Source of the DNA: Streptomyces sp. NBC_01571
GTDB taxonomy: Bacteria; Actinomycetota; Actinomycetes; Streptomycetales; Streptomycetaceae
Direction of reading: 5' to 3'
DNA length: 64,000 bases
Assembly: GCF_026339875.1 (NCBI RefSeq)
Contig: NZ_JAPEPZ010000001.1
Coordinates: 1,860,001-1,924,000, forward strand
The notes beneath the pieces are model-generated. The model had not been told where the DNA came from. It saw nothing but the letters and a program-made list of their open reading frames with translations, and ran no database searches. A program made the position numbers and the translations under genes. Position 1 is the stretch's first letter; each line of letters begins with the position of its first letter. Shown here piece by piece: positions 29,080 to 37,538 of this stretch.

Positions 29080-29580
29080 TCAGAACAGCGCTGGCGCCGA
29101 GTGCTCCACGGCGGCCGGGTCGGTCACGTCCAGGGGCGCCGTGGCATTGAGCGCCAGGGCGACCGTCAGGGCGGAGTGGTCCGTGAGCAGCCGGTCCTCG
29201 TCGGTGCGCGGCTCGTGCACGTACCGGGAACCCGTCACGTGGCGCGTGAAAGGCCCGGAGACGTGGGCGTGGTCGTAGCGGTAGCCGTCGCCGGTACGCC
29301 CCACCCAGGAATACTCCAGGGCGTCCGGGGCCAGGAGGCGGAAGGCGTCCTGGTACCCGGCCGTGGCGAGCCCGGTATAGAACTCGTACCCCCAGGCCTG
29401 GAAGGTCCGGTATCGCGGGACGTGGGTGGACTCCAGGATGTTGAAGCCCCCGAGGACCAGGCGGTGGCCAGCCTTCCCGGTGGGGAGCGCGGCGGCCAGG
29501 CCCTCCAGGAACGTGCGCTTCCTGGTGACCTTCGCCTCCGTCTGGTCGCGGGACGGGGAGCGGGCTTGTGGCGAGGCGGG
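29080..29580 (-). pseudogene. Endonuclease/exonuclease/phosphatase-family C-terminal fragment
   Basis: The reverse strand reads without a stop from about 29580: RKRTFLEGLAAALP, HRLVLGGFNILE (the GD/GGFN-type metal-binding block), YQDAFRLLAPDALEYSWVGR, YRYDHAHVS, and TDHSALTVALALN, the C-terminal DH catalytic motif (here TDHSA). The N-terminal half is missing, replaced by hemB/hemC remnants on the other strand. Confidence 0.6.
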
Positions 29581-29584
29581 ACAC

Positions 29585-30578
29585 GATCATCACGCCCCCC
29601 TCCCGGGTGCCGTGCGGCGGCCGGGGACGTCCGCGTACGGCTCCGCGACGAGCAGAAAGTTCCGATCGTCGCCTACTCGACCTCCGGGGAGTGGGCCGCG
29701 CTCCAGGCCCTCGGCACGGCCGGAATGGTCGAGTACCTGGCGAGTCCGCGCCGAGCTGGCCGCGCTCCACCCGGACGTGCAGACGACGGTGCTTCCCGTG
29801 AAGACGACCGGCGAAGGTGGAGGGGAAAGGCGCCTTCACGAAGGAGGTTGACGCCGCGCTCCTGGCCGGTGACGCCGATCTCGTGGTGCACTGTGTGAAG
29901 GACGTCCCCGCGGACCGGCCGCTCCTGGCCGGGACCGTGTTCGCCGCCTTCCTCAAGCGCGACGACATCCGGGACGCCCTCATCCACCCCGGCGGCGTCA
30001 CCCTTGACGAGCTCCCGGCCGGCACGCGGATCGGCACCTCCTCCGTCCGCAAGATCGCCCAGCTCCCCGTATACCACCCGCACCTGGAGTGCGTCCCGAT
30101 GCGCGGTAACGCGAACCGCCGCCTGGAGAAGCTGGGCGCCGGCGAAGCAGACGGGCTCATCCTGGCCGTCGCTGGCCTGGAGCGGATCGGCCGGCGCGAA
30201 CGGAGACCCTGGCCACCGACGTGATGATGCCGCCCATCGGCGCCGGAGTCCTCGCGCTCCAGTGTCGCCAGCACGACACGGAGCTGATCGACCTCGTCAG
30301 CGGGCTCGGCGACCGCGACGCCTACCGGGAGACCGAGGCGGAGCGCATGTTCCTCCACGTCCTCCAGGGGCACTGCGACTCCCCCATCGCCGGGTACGCC
30401 CAGGTTGAGCGCGGCGGGGAGCTCTCGCTCCGCGCCACGGTGTTCTCCCCGGACGGGAAGGTCATGATCTACGCCCACGAGTGGGCGGGCCGCCTGGACC
30501 CGGCCACGCTCGGCACCTCCGTGGCCGTCTCCCTTCTTCGTCAGCGCCCGCGAGTTGATCGACGGCATCCCGTATTGA
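29585..30578 (+). pseudogene. hemB-hemC fusion remnant (porphobilinogen deaminase-like)
   Basis: A short stretch KVPIVAYSTSGEWAALQALG matches the C-terminal active-site region of porphobilinogen synthase (HemB, VAAYxVSGEYA). It is followed at about 29745 by hydroxymethylbilane synthase (HemC) sequence: [84 protein letters not shown]. HemC makes the linear tetrapyrrole precursor of haem and corrinoids. Frameshifts near 29810, 30210 and 30530 break the gene, which would have ended with ELIDGIPY at 30578. The join looks like a deletion between adjacent hemB and hemC paralogues. Confidence 0.7.
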
Positions 30579-30720
30579 GCCCTCCGCGAGGGCGTAGCGG
30601 CGAGCCTCGCCTGCCCGTCCGCGCCCTCGCCGGGACCTCCCTGCCGAGGAGTCGGCCGAGTTACGTCATCGGGGGCGGAGCTCGGCGGCCGTTGTCGGTG
30701 CGGGCCCGTACGATTTGTCC

Positions 30721-30894
30721 ATGCCCTCCCCCTCCAGGCCTCACGGTCGGCTGCAGCCTGCTGCTGCGCGGATCAACACGGCGATCCGACGACTCATGGA
30801 GGAGCCCAACACGCCCCGGCGCGCGGTGGAGTACCAACGGCTCCTGGTCGAGTGGGAGAAAGCCACCCGGGCCGATATGGTCAAGGCGGCGTAG
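30721..30894 (+). CDS. Small conserved-looking protein (57 aa)
   Basis: ATG at 30721, stop at 30892-30894. The protein has an Arg-rich start and a helical core ([34 protein letters not shown]). Its amphipathic pattern and good codon use suggest a real gene of unknown function, too short for most ORF callers. It stands alone between remnants. Confidence 0.45.
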   Translation: MPSPSRPHGRLQPAAARINTAIRRLMEEPNTPRRAVEYQRLLVEWEKATRADMVKAA

Positions 30895-31009
30895 CGCACG
30901 AGCACCCCGCCGACTGGGCGGGTCCTACCGGTAGTTCGTTAAACCCGCCGGTAGCCGTGGGTTGACGGCTGGGTGGTTCGGCCGCAAAGCGGTGGGTACG
31001 AGTCAACTG

Positions 31010-31475
31010 CCGTGCTGGAGATGACTGCCCGCCGTTCGTGTCCGCCCGCGCCAGGTCCATTGGAAGAGTACGCGAGCCGGTTCGACGACCTCTTTGCCAG
31101 CCTCGCCCAGCGGCGGGGGTTACTTGACCCTAGAGCGGAACAAGACGATCACCTGTCTGGCCGGAGCGGAGACGGTTGTCGGTGCGCGAACAGCTGCGGC
31201 GCAGCGATTGCAGTACTTTCTGTCCGAGTCCGTCTGGGACACCGAGCAGGTCAACGGCCGACGGCTTGACCTGATGCGCGGTCAGACTGCGACCGCTCCG
31301 CACGCCGACGGAGTGATCGTGATCGACGACTCCGGGGACCCAGGGACGGCACGGCCACCGCACATGTGGGTTGGCAGTAGCTGGGCCGGTTGGGCAAGAC
31401 CGACAACGGCGTCGTCACGGTGACCACGGTGTGGACCGACGGCCGTGTGTACTCGCTTGACCACCGGTTCACTCC
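31010..31475 (+). pseudogene. IS701-family transposase N-terminal remnant
   Basis: Three frames together give YASRFDDLFASLAQRRG, then LERNKTITCLAGAETVVGAR, AAAQRLQYFLSESVWDTEQV and VIVIDDSGDPG with the first catalytic Asp, then KTDNGVVTVTTVWTDGRVY. This is the first half of an IS701-type transposase with at least two frameshifts; the second half is absent. It is not a copy of the element at 22461-24769. Confidence 0.6.
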
Positions 31476-31659
31476 GGGGCCCGAAGCCTCTGATCTCCAA
31501 TGTCCATCAAAGCGGACCGGGCAGTTTCTGTGTGTGCCCTCAGGTCAGCGCAGGCCGTCTGTGTCGTCGCACTCTTCACCGACTGGGAGTGGCCGATGGT
31601 CGCCCCCCAGGCTCTCGCTGTAGATGACCGAGGAGACCGCCCTGTCGTATGCATCGTTG

Positions 31660-32345
31660 AGGCCGTTCCCGCTTGTGCCGAGCATGTTCTCCCAGTCAAT
31701 TCCCATACCTACGAGCCTATCCGCACCGCTCGAGACACTGCGGCCCTGCGGCTGAACAGCCTGGAGCTGCATCCGATCGAGGGCATCTATGTGCACGTGG
31801 GCGAGTCGAAGGCCAACCGGGACAATGTGCTGCCCGACATCGTCGTCCTGCCTTTCAGGCGGACGTCATCGAGCTGTGCGCTGTGCGGCACCGGATCACC
31901 GATGGGTCTGGTGGCGCCTCTACGACGGAAGACGCCCGTAAGCGTCGGCGGACGATCATGCGGCAGCTGCACAGGTACCAACTCGACGCGCATGTCTTCG
32001 GTGTCGGCGGCCGTACGAGGCTGATCAGCGGCGCGGACCTCGCCTCGCCCGCTCCCCTGCTGCGAGCGACGTACCGCAACAGGAGGGACGTACGGATTCA
32101 GGAAGCCGGTGTGAGCGGCGACGCGCTGCACGCGATGCTGCACAGGCGCATAGAAGAGGCCGGGATGGATCCGTCGGCATCCGGCTTTTACCGTCTGTGA
32201 GCAGGGCACGTCGCTCAGGGAAGACGAAACGGCGCGAGCACCGGGGGAATCATGCGGGCCGGCCGGTGGAGGAAGCCCGAGACGGCGTCTACGACCGGGA
32301 ATTCAACCCGGCCGCCCGCAACAGCGTCATGCGCCTGGGTCGGTG
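31660..32345 (+). pseudogene. Tyrosine recombinase (integrase), catalytic domain, inactivated
   Basis: Frames joined: IRTARDTAALRLNSLELHPI, YVHVGESKANRDNVLPDIVV (the beta-hairpin Lys region, usually SKTDQ), then VSGDALHAMLHRRIEEAGMD. The HxLRxGH segment reads FYRL, stop, AGHVAQ: a TGA at 32198-32200 replaces what would be CGA, the second catalytic Arg. Downstream, NGASTGGIMRAGRW and, after one more frameshift, VYDREFNPAARNSVMRLG contains the nucleophilic Tyr. It ends tail to tail with the Xre regulator gene, whose stop lies at 32327. Confidence 0.6.
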
Positions 32346-32836
32346 ATCTCTCCGGCCGGCTTGTTGCGGACATCACGCATCCGGGCGTCGAGAGCGGCCT
32401 GGGTCTCAGGGTCGAGCTCGTAGTCGCCGGCGGTTTCCGGCTTGACGTCCAGCGCGTGAGAGCGGAATGCCTCCCGCTCGGCGGACAGATGCTGGATGGT
32501 CTGGGTGATCCGGTGGATCTTCTGGCGCAGCCTCTCCCATTCCTGCTCGGCAAGGGCGAGTTCGGCGAGCTGGTTCTGGATCTCGGCTTCGTTTTCGCGG
32601 GCGTAATTGTCGCTGACCAGTGTGATCAGAGGGACCCCGAGAGCTTCGGCAGCGGTGACCGCCTCGTCGAGCCTGACCGCGCGGGTCTGCTGCTCGATGC
32701 GTGTGATGGCGGTGGAGTCAACGTTCGTGCCGAGCAGGGCGGCCATACGGCGCGCTAGCTCTGCCTGGCTGATGCCGAGGCGTTCGCGTTCTTGACGAAG
32801 TCGGCGGGCGAAAAGGTCGCCGGGCAGTGGATTCAT
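32327..32836 (-). CDS. Xre-family helix-turn-helix regulator with coiled-coil C-terminus
   Basis: The ATG at 32836 gives a 169-residue protein. Residues 9-60 are a lambda-repressor-type helix-turn-helix (ARRLRQERERLGISQAELAR then TAITRIEQ) followed by LDEAVTAAEALGVPL. Residues 75-130 form a coiled coil (EAEIQNQLAELALAEQEWER). It is the only leftward gene at the edge of the conjugative block, and its upstream region (32837-33258) is shared with the rightward pilin-like gene. It is therefore a good candidate for the element's master repressor. Confidence 0.8.
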   Translation of the reverse strand: MNPLPGDLFARRLRQERERLGISQAELARRMAALLGTNVDSTAITRIEQQTRAVRLDEAVTAAEALGVPLITLVSDNYARENEAEIQNQLAELALAEQEWERLRQKIHRITQTIQHLSAEREAFRSHALDVKPETAGDYELDPETQAALDARMRDVRNKPAGEITDPGA

Positions 32837-33258
32837 GGCGGTTTGGCACTTCCTGGTCAAGATCGCGATCGGGTGTGTGAGGGTGGCCCGCCTCGAAATC
32901 GAGCAGGCCAGCGCCGCAGCAGTGCTGGAGCGGCACATTACACATCTCACACTGCGGATTCCACAGGCTTCCGCCGCGACCCTGCGGTCGCGCGTCGCGA
33001 TGCCGATTCGCCTCGTTTCCGAGCCCCTTTTGGGTCTTTATCAATAGACCCTTTCACGGTCCATATGACTAGCCATACGAATGAGGTAGATTAGTCACTG
33101 CAGATGCGCACGTATACGAGCCAGCGGGGGGAGCCGACAGCATGTCTACCGACCACCCCGGCTTCTATCACTGCCCGACCGGGCGGATGAGCTGCGCTTG
33201 TTGCTTTGTGACTCACTGTCATGCCACCGAATGATTCGAAAGGCGAGAGGAAAGATCC
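32837..33258. promoter_or_regulatory. Divergent control region between the regulator and the transfer block
   Basis: This 420-base region has an AT-rich core at 33030-33095, including CCTTTCAC (33050-33057), TATGAC and TAGATT (33087-33092), which could be -10 elements for rightward transcription. It also holds one short Cys-rich reading frame (33142-33234). No perfect operator palindrome was found by eye. Confidence 0.4.
33142..33234 (+). CDS. Possible 30-residue Cys/His-rich leader peptide
   Basis: ATG at 33142 after a purine-rich GGGGGGAG (33125-33132). The peptide contains five Cys and four His, in the pattern FYHCPTGRMSCACCFVTHCH, then ATE. It ends 25 bases before the pilin-like gene. 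A tiny metal-binding protein or a translated leader is conceivable; chance cannot be excluded. Confidence 0.3.
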   Translation: MSTDHPGFYHCPTGRMSCACCFVTHCHATE

Positions 33259-33651
33259 ATGACGAAGATCTACGAGGCAGCCGTCCTCACACAGGCTTCC
33301 CTGCCGAGTGCAGCCTGGGACCTGACCAGCTTCCTGCAGAACGCCAAGTCCCAGATCCAGCTCTGGGGCGGTCTTCTGCTCATGCTGCTCGGTGCTGCCG
33401 GCCTGGTCTGGGGCGGTGTGCTCCTGATCAAGAAGCTGATGGCCAACCCGCAGTCCGCGGGTCAGCAGCAGGGCTGGGGCACGATCGCGCTCCTCATTCT
33501 CGTCGGCGGAGCCCTGGGCACCGGCGGGTGGTCGCTGATCTCGACGATCGGTTCCGGCGGCCAGCAGACCATCACGGACCTCGGCGGCGGCACGGTGATC
33601 GTCCAGACCACCGATCAGTTCAGCGGGTTCCTGAGCGGCCCTTCCAAGTAA
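33259..33651 (+). CDS. Two-helix pilin-like membrane protein (VirB2/TrbC-like)
   Basis: A 130-residue protein with a Shine-Dalgarno (GAGAGGAAAG) before the ATG. Two hydrophobic helices at about residues 36-58 (LWGGLLLMLLGAAGLVWGG) and 73-95 (WGTIALLILVGGALGTGGW) are separated by a short polar loop with Lys. This topology and size match type IV secretion pilins of the VirB2/TrbC kind, although no sequence motif proves it and the usual long signal peptide is missing. It heads the rightward transfer block and is followed by membrane and cell-wall proteins. Role inferred from topology and position. Confidence 0.55.
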   Translation: MTKIYEAAVLTQASLPSAAWDLTSFLQNAKSQIQLWGGLLLMLLGAAGLVWGGVLLIKKLMANPQSAGQQQGWGTIALLILVGGALGTGGWSLISTIGSGGQQTITDLGGGTVIVQTTDQFSGFLSGPSK

Positions 33652-33788
33652 GAGGCCGTCACAGACGTGCACACGACCGGGGACAGAGGCGTCGAGCGAA
33701 CCGGGTCGGTTGAGGTGCAAGGCCTCATCCGACCCGGTTCGCCATATCCGGGCCCGCAGCACGGTGCAGGCACGAAAGAGAGCAGAAC

Positions 33789-35093
33789 ATGGGGATCAAG
33801 GACAAGGCACTGGCCTTCAGCAGGAAGTTCAAGCTCGACTCGCACCACGCGATCGAGCGGTTTGGGGTGTTCTTCGGCATCTTCGCGGTCACGGGCGCGA
33901 TCGTGATCAGCGCATCGGGTGCCTCGGCGTACCAGGCGGGGCGTGACTCGCTGTCGCAGACGGCGCTGTACACCAGCGACTTCAAGACGTCGAAGACGAA
34001 TCTCGACGGCACCGTCGACGGGGTCTACACCAACGAGAGCGGCAGCAAGGCGCTCGTGATGATGCACTTCAGTCCGACCGCTCAGATCTCGTACAACGCC
34101 GCGGACTACAGGGCGTTCCTGCTCGGGTCGGACACCTCGCTGAACAGCGAGCCGGTCAGCACCAGCGGGATCAAGGGCTCCTTCTTCGCCTTCGGTTCGA
34201 CCGGCTACGTCGGGGTCCTCCTCAACGCCGACCGGCCCTTCGACCGTCAGGTGTTGAACCTGACGGTCCGTGCGAATGCCGAACTCACCACGCCCGGAGC
34301 GGAGCAGGCGCATAGCAGCGGCAAGCTGGCCGGCGACGAGACCTTCTCCAAGTACGACCAGTGGCGGGTCTTCTTCAACCCCGGCGCGTCCGGGGTCCAG
34401 AAGATCGCGGCGCTCGACGCTCTGACCTTCGACCCTGCGCAGGCCTACTACGAGGTCGCGCTCAAGGAGATGGAGGCCGAGGCCAGGGATGCCCTGGACC
34501 AGAAGCTCGTCGAGATGCGCACGAATCTGACGCAGATTCAGTCGTATACCTCCGACCTGCAGACGACGAAGATCGACGGCCTGTTCCTGCGTCCGCCGAC
34601 CGTCCCGGTCTCGATTGCCACCGACAAGATCACGGGCGTCTCCGCGGCCGCGGCCAAGGACGGCGTCTCGACGCTGGCGCTGCAGACCAAGCATGTCGTC
34701 CCCGGCGGCTTCGACCTCAACTGGCGTGCAGGCAACGTCTACGACGGCTACCTCGACGCCCTGGTGCCGGCCGGTCAGAGCTACGCCCAGTTCTTCACCA
34801 AGAAGCGTGACGAGGGCTCGGATCTGACGAGCCAGCAGATCTCGGACATGCAGTGGATCCTCTCGGACGGCACCAGCCTCACCAAGGACTACCAGTCCTC
34901 TGACGTGACGATGCGCCCGCTCATGAACATCATGAACAACCTTTCACAGGCGTATCAGGACTACTCCCGAAACAAGTCGCAGTACGAGTCTGATCTGTCG
35001 CTCGATCTGCTCCGACTGGACGTGAGTCTGCGGGACGTGCAGTCCAACAGCACCATTCGAGACGACAAGGACTTCCTCACCACGCTCCATTGA
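33789..35093 (+). CDS. Bitopic membrane protein with large extracytoplasmic region
   Basis: A 434-residue protein with one transmembrane helix at about residues 26-46 (FGVFFGIFAVTGAIVISAS) and a long outside part. The first 200 outside residues look like mixed beta structure (VYTNESGSKALVMMHFSPTA, FGSTGYVGVLLNADRPFD); residues about 215-290 include a helical stretch (YYEVALKEMEAEARDALDQK). I do not recognise a family. Its position after the pilin-like gene and before the wall hydrolase suggests a structural part of the transfer channel. It is spaced about 60 bases from the next gene and is likely in the same operon. Confidence 0.7.
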   Translation: MGIKDKALAFSRKFKLDSHHAIERFGVFFGIFAVTGAIVISASGASAYQAGRDSLSQTALYTSDFKTSKTNLDGTVDGVYTNESGSKALVMMHFSPTAQISYNAADYRAFLLGSDTSLNSEPVSTSGIKGSFFAFGSTGYVGVLLNADRPFDRQVLNLTVRANAELTTPGAEQAHSSGKLAGDETFSKYDQWRVFFNPGASGVQKIAALDALTFDPAQAYYEVALKEMEAEARDALDQKLVEMRTNLTQIQSYTSDLQTTKIDGLFLRPPTVPVSIATDKITGVSAAAAKDGVSTLALQTKHVVPGGFDLNWRAGNVYDGYLDALVPAGQSYAQFFTKKRDEGSDLTSQQISDMQWILSDGTSLTKDYQSSDVTMRPLMNIMNNLSQAYQDYSRNKSQYESDLSLDLLRLDVSLRDVQSNSTIRDDKDFLTTLH

Positions 35094-35151
35094 GTACGGC
35101 GATGAAGTGACGCATCCCGCTGCCTGACATTGACCCGGAAAGGAAAACGAC

Positions 35152-37341
35152 ATGGCCACCGACAAGCCGAATCGGAGTCCCAAGAAGGGGACGACGAAGG
35201 ATCAGCCGAGCACGTCGGTGAGTCAGGGGATGCCCCGGCAAGGTCGCGGGACCAAGAGCCTCGGCCCTGAGGAGGGCATCGAGAAGCCTCCCGAGGGCAA
35301 GGCCAGCGTGCCCAAGCAGCTCCCGGCCCCGGGAGCTGCTTCTTCTGGTCCTTCTGGCGCGGCAAACACTGCGCCGAAGATGCCGGACGCGGCAGACACC
35401 GCAGAAACCGCAGGCAAGGCAGCCGGTGCCGCGAATGCTGGGTCGAAGATCAAGCATGGCATGAACGGCGTTGCCGGGAACATGGCCGGAGGCGCGGCCC
35501 AGAAGGCGATCGAGGGAGATGGCAGCAGCGCGACCCGCCGTAACGCCGGGCGTTACGCGGGAGCTGCCGTCTCCGGTGCCGTGGCCGGCGCACAGGCTGG
35601 CGGGCTTCCGGGAGCTGCCGTTGGCGCAGCGAAGAACGTCGGCGTCGAAGGGGCCCAGGACGCGGTCAAGGGCGTGTCCAAGGTCACCGGTGGCAGCCCG
35701 GACGCCAAGCCGGCCGACCAGCGCATGCTGGGTGCCGGCGGCACGGGCTACGAGCAGGGTGCGCCGAAGGACGACGAGGGCCTGGGCTCGAAGGCGGCCA
35801 AGGGCGTCGCCGTCGGCGGTGGCGCGGCTGCTGTTCCGCCGGCCATGGGTGTGGTCATGGCCATGGCCTTCCTGAACTGGCTCAAGTCCATGTTCTTCGC
35901 CGCCATGGCGATGGCCGTCAACGCCGGGAAGCTGCTGTGGACGCTCATCGTCAGCATTGTCAAGGCGGTTGGTCATGCGATCGCTGCGCCGTTCATGGCG
36001 ATCGGCAGCTTTATAGCCAAGGGGGCCGGCGCGGTCCTGGGCGTCGCTGTCACGGCGACGATGGCCCCTGTAGCGGCAGCGATGTCGGGTGCGGTCGCGA
36101 TGACCGCCACCGTGGCCCTGCTGGGCACGGTCTTGACCGGCGTCCTCAACTCGACGGCGCTGACCGAAGGCAGCATCAACACGAACGGGACGGCGTGCGT
36201 CGTCAACGCGGGTAGCGTCGGCAACGGTTCCGGGGCCACCGTCCCGGCGGACGTGGAGAAGAACGCCAAGGAGATCTACTCGGTACTCAGCAGCTGGGGG
36301 ATGCCGAAGGAGAACATCGCGGGCATCCTCGGCAACTGGTCGCAGGAGTCTGGGATCGACCCGACGAGCGTGGAGAACTTCCCCTCGGGGACGTATGCCA
36401 TGACCGCCGAGAAGGCCAGCGCCGCACAGAACACGGACAACGGCATCGGTCTCGGGCAGTGGACGTTCGGCCGCAACACGTTGCTGCGCCAGTACGCGAA
36501 GAGCAAGGGCGTCGACTGGTTCACGATCAAGGCCCAGCTGGCCTTCATGGTCGATGGTGACAACCCCGGCGATGTCACGGTCTTCAAGGACATGCTCAAG
36601 ACGTCGCAGGGCTCGCCGCGTACGGCGGCGCTGCACTTCCACGAGAACTGGGAGCGCTCCACTGACGGCGCGGCCGGGCTCACCGCACGAGGCGACAACG
36701 CCGAGATGTGGTTCGGCAAGATGAGCGGCTGGTCGGTCGACAGCTCGATCGTGGGCGACGTCAAGGACATCGTCGGCGGGATCATCGAGAACATCGTCAA
36801 CGGCATCAACACGATCCTGGGCAACTGCACCTCCAAGGGCGGCAGTTCCGTCTCGCTGAAGGACGGCGGGATGACCCAGGAAGAGGCTCAGGCCCTCGTC
36901 GACCTCTTCAACAAGGAGGGTGACAAGTTCCTCGACGACCGCTACGGCGACCAGGGTGGTCCTGGCTCGTGCGGGAGCAATCACGCTGAGAACTGCGTGT
37001 CGTTCTCGACCTACTTCGTGAACAAGTACACGACGTTCCAGACCTACCCGGCCGGTGACGGCAAGGAGACGGCGTACACGATCGCGGGGGAGGCCGGCAA
37101 GCAGTTGTCTTCGACTCCGACGGCGTATTCGGTGGGTTCCGGCCCGGGCTCCGGTCCTGCCGGCCACACCCTCGTGGTGCTCGGCGTCCAGGGCGACAAG
37201 GTCATCCTCGGCGAGGCCGGCTACTGCGCCTTCATGGGCCGGATCCGTGTCGACAGCGCGGCGCGGATGGCGGCCGAGGGCTGGAAGTTCGTGGACATGT
37301 CGGATTCGATGCTCCCCTCCGGCAAGATCAAGACGGTCTGA
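35152..37341 (+). CDS. Membrane-anchored cell-wall hydrolase: lysozyme-like plus CHAP-like domains
   Basis: A 729-residue protein. Residues 1-220 are Gly/Ala/Pro-rich and cytoplasmic in character; several hydrophobic helices lie at about 227-345. A phage-tail-lysozyme-like domain follows at about 368-530 (KNAKEIYSVLSSWGMPKENI, GILGNWSQESGIDP with the likely catalytic Glu; GLGQWTFGRNTLL). A CHAP/NlpC-like domain spans 575-725 with Cys615 (ENCVSFSTYFV) and His672 (AGHTLVVLGVQGDKVILGEA). Together these cut glycan strands and peptide cross-links, the job of VirB1- or TcpG/VirB1-type proteins that open the peptidoglycan for a transfer channel. A strong terminator follows at 37367-37400. Confidence 0.75.
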   Translation: MATDKPNRSPKKGTTKDQPSTSVSQGMPRQGRGTKSLGPEEGIEKPPEGKASVPKQLPAPGAASSGPSGAANTAPKMPDAADTAETAGKAAGAANAGSKIKHGMNGVAGNMAGGAAQKAIEGDGSSATRRNAGRYAGAAVSGAVAGAQAGGLPGAAVGAAKNVGVEGAQDAVKGVSKVTGGSPDAKPADQRMLGAGGTGYEQGAPKDDEGLGSKAAKGVAVGGGAAAVPPAMGVVMAMAFLNWLKSMFFAAMAMAVNAGKLLWTLIVSIVKAVGHAIAAPFMAIGSFIAKGAGAVLGVAVTATMAPVAAAMSGAVAMTATVALLGTVLTGVLNSTALTEGSINTNGTACVVNAGSVGNGSGATVPADVEKNAKEIYSVLSSWGMPKENIAGILGNWSQESGIDPTSVENFPSGTYAMTAEKASAAQNTDNGIGLGQWTFGRNTLLRQYAKSKGVDWFTIKAQLAFMVDGDNPGDVTVFKDMLKTSQGSPRTAALHFHENWERSTDGAAGLTARGDNAEMWFGKMSGWSVDSSIVGDVKDIVGGIIENIVNGINTILGNCTSKGGSSVSLKDGGMTQEEAQALVDLFNKEGDKFLDDRYGDQGGPGSCGSNHAENCVSFSTYFVNKYTTFQTYPAGDGKETAYTIAGEAGKQLSSTPTAYSVGSGPGSGPAGHTLVVLGVQGDKVILGEAGYCAFMGRIRVDSAARMAAEGWKFVDMSDSMLPSGKIKTV

Positions 37342-37366
37342 TGCGCTGCATCTGATCTGGGAGTGA

Positions 37367-37400
37367 GAAGCCGGTGCCGGGCGATCTGGGCACCGGCTTC
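37367..37400 (+). terminator. Factor-independent-type terminator after the wall hydrolase
   Basis: GAAGCCGGTGCC (37367-37378) pairs perfectly with GGCACCGGCTTC (37389-37400) around a 10-base loop, followed by TTCATG. It closes the pilin/hydrolase operon. Confidence 0.75.
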
Positions 37401-37445
37401 TTCATGTCCGGTGCAGGCCCTGCGTGCCGGCTTCGCTTTTCGGAG

Positions 37446-37496
37446 CCCTTATCGAATGGATTCAAGGTCTATTCTCAATGCCTTTCGAGATAGACT
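37446..37496 (+). promoter_or_regulatory. Recurrent CCTTTCGA-type promoter box before the first VirB8-like gene
   Basis: Two boxes: CTTATCGA (37448-37455), with TATTCT 14 bases later (37470-37475), and CCTTTCGA (37481-37488), followed closely by TAGACT (37491-37496), a good actinomycete -10. The second box lies 50 bases before the start at 37539. The same box recurs before five other units of this block. Confidence 0.5.
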
Positions 37497-37538
37497 TGAG
37501 TCGTTTATGAGGGCAACGTGGAGTGAGGAGTGTGTTCC

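Noticed and set aside
29817..30224. Treating the hemC-like frame as a functional gene
   Set aside because: At least three frameshifts and a missing N-terminus; the frame only covers the middle of the enzyme.
35152..37341. Calling the hydrolase a phage tail tape-measure or endolysin
   Set aside because: No other phage structural gene is present, and the multi-helix membrane region plus position in a transfer operon fit a VirB1-like role better.
37446..37496. Calling the box at 37446-37496 a CRISPR or phage-type repeat
   Set aside because: Copies are single, unevenly placed and always upstream of genes, with no spacer-repeat regularity.
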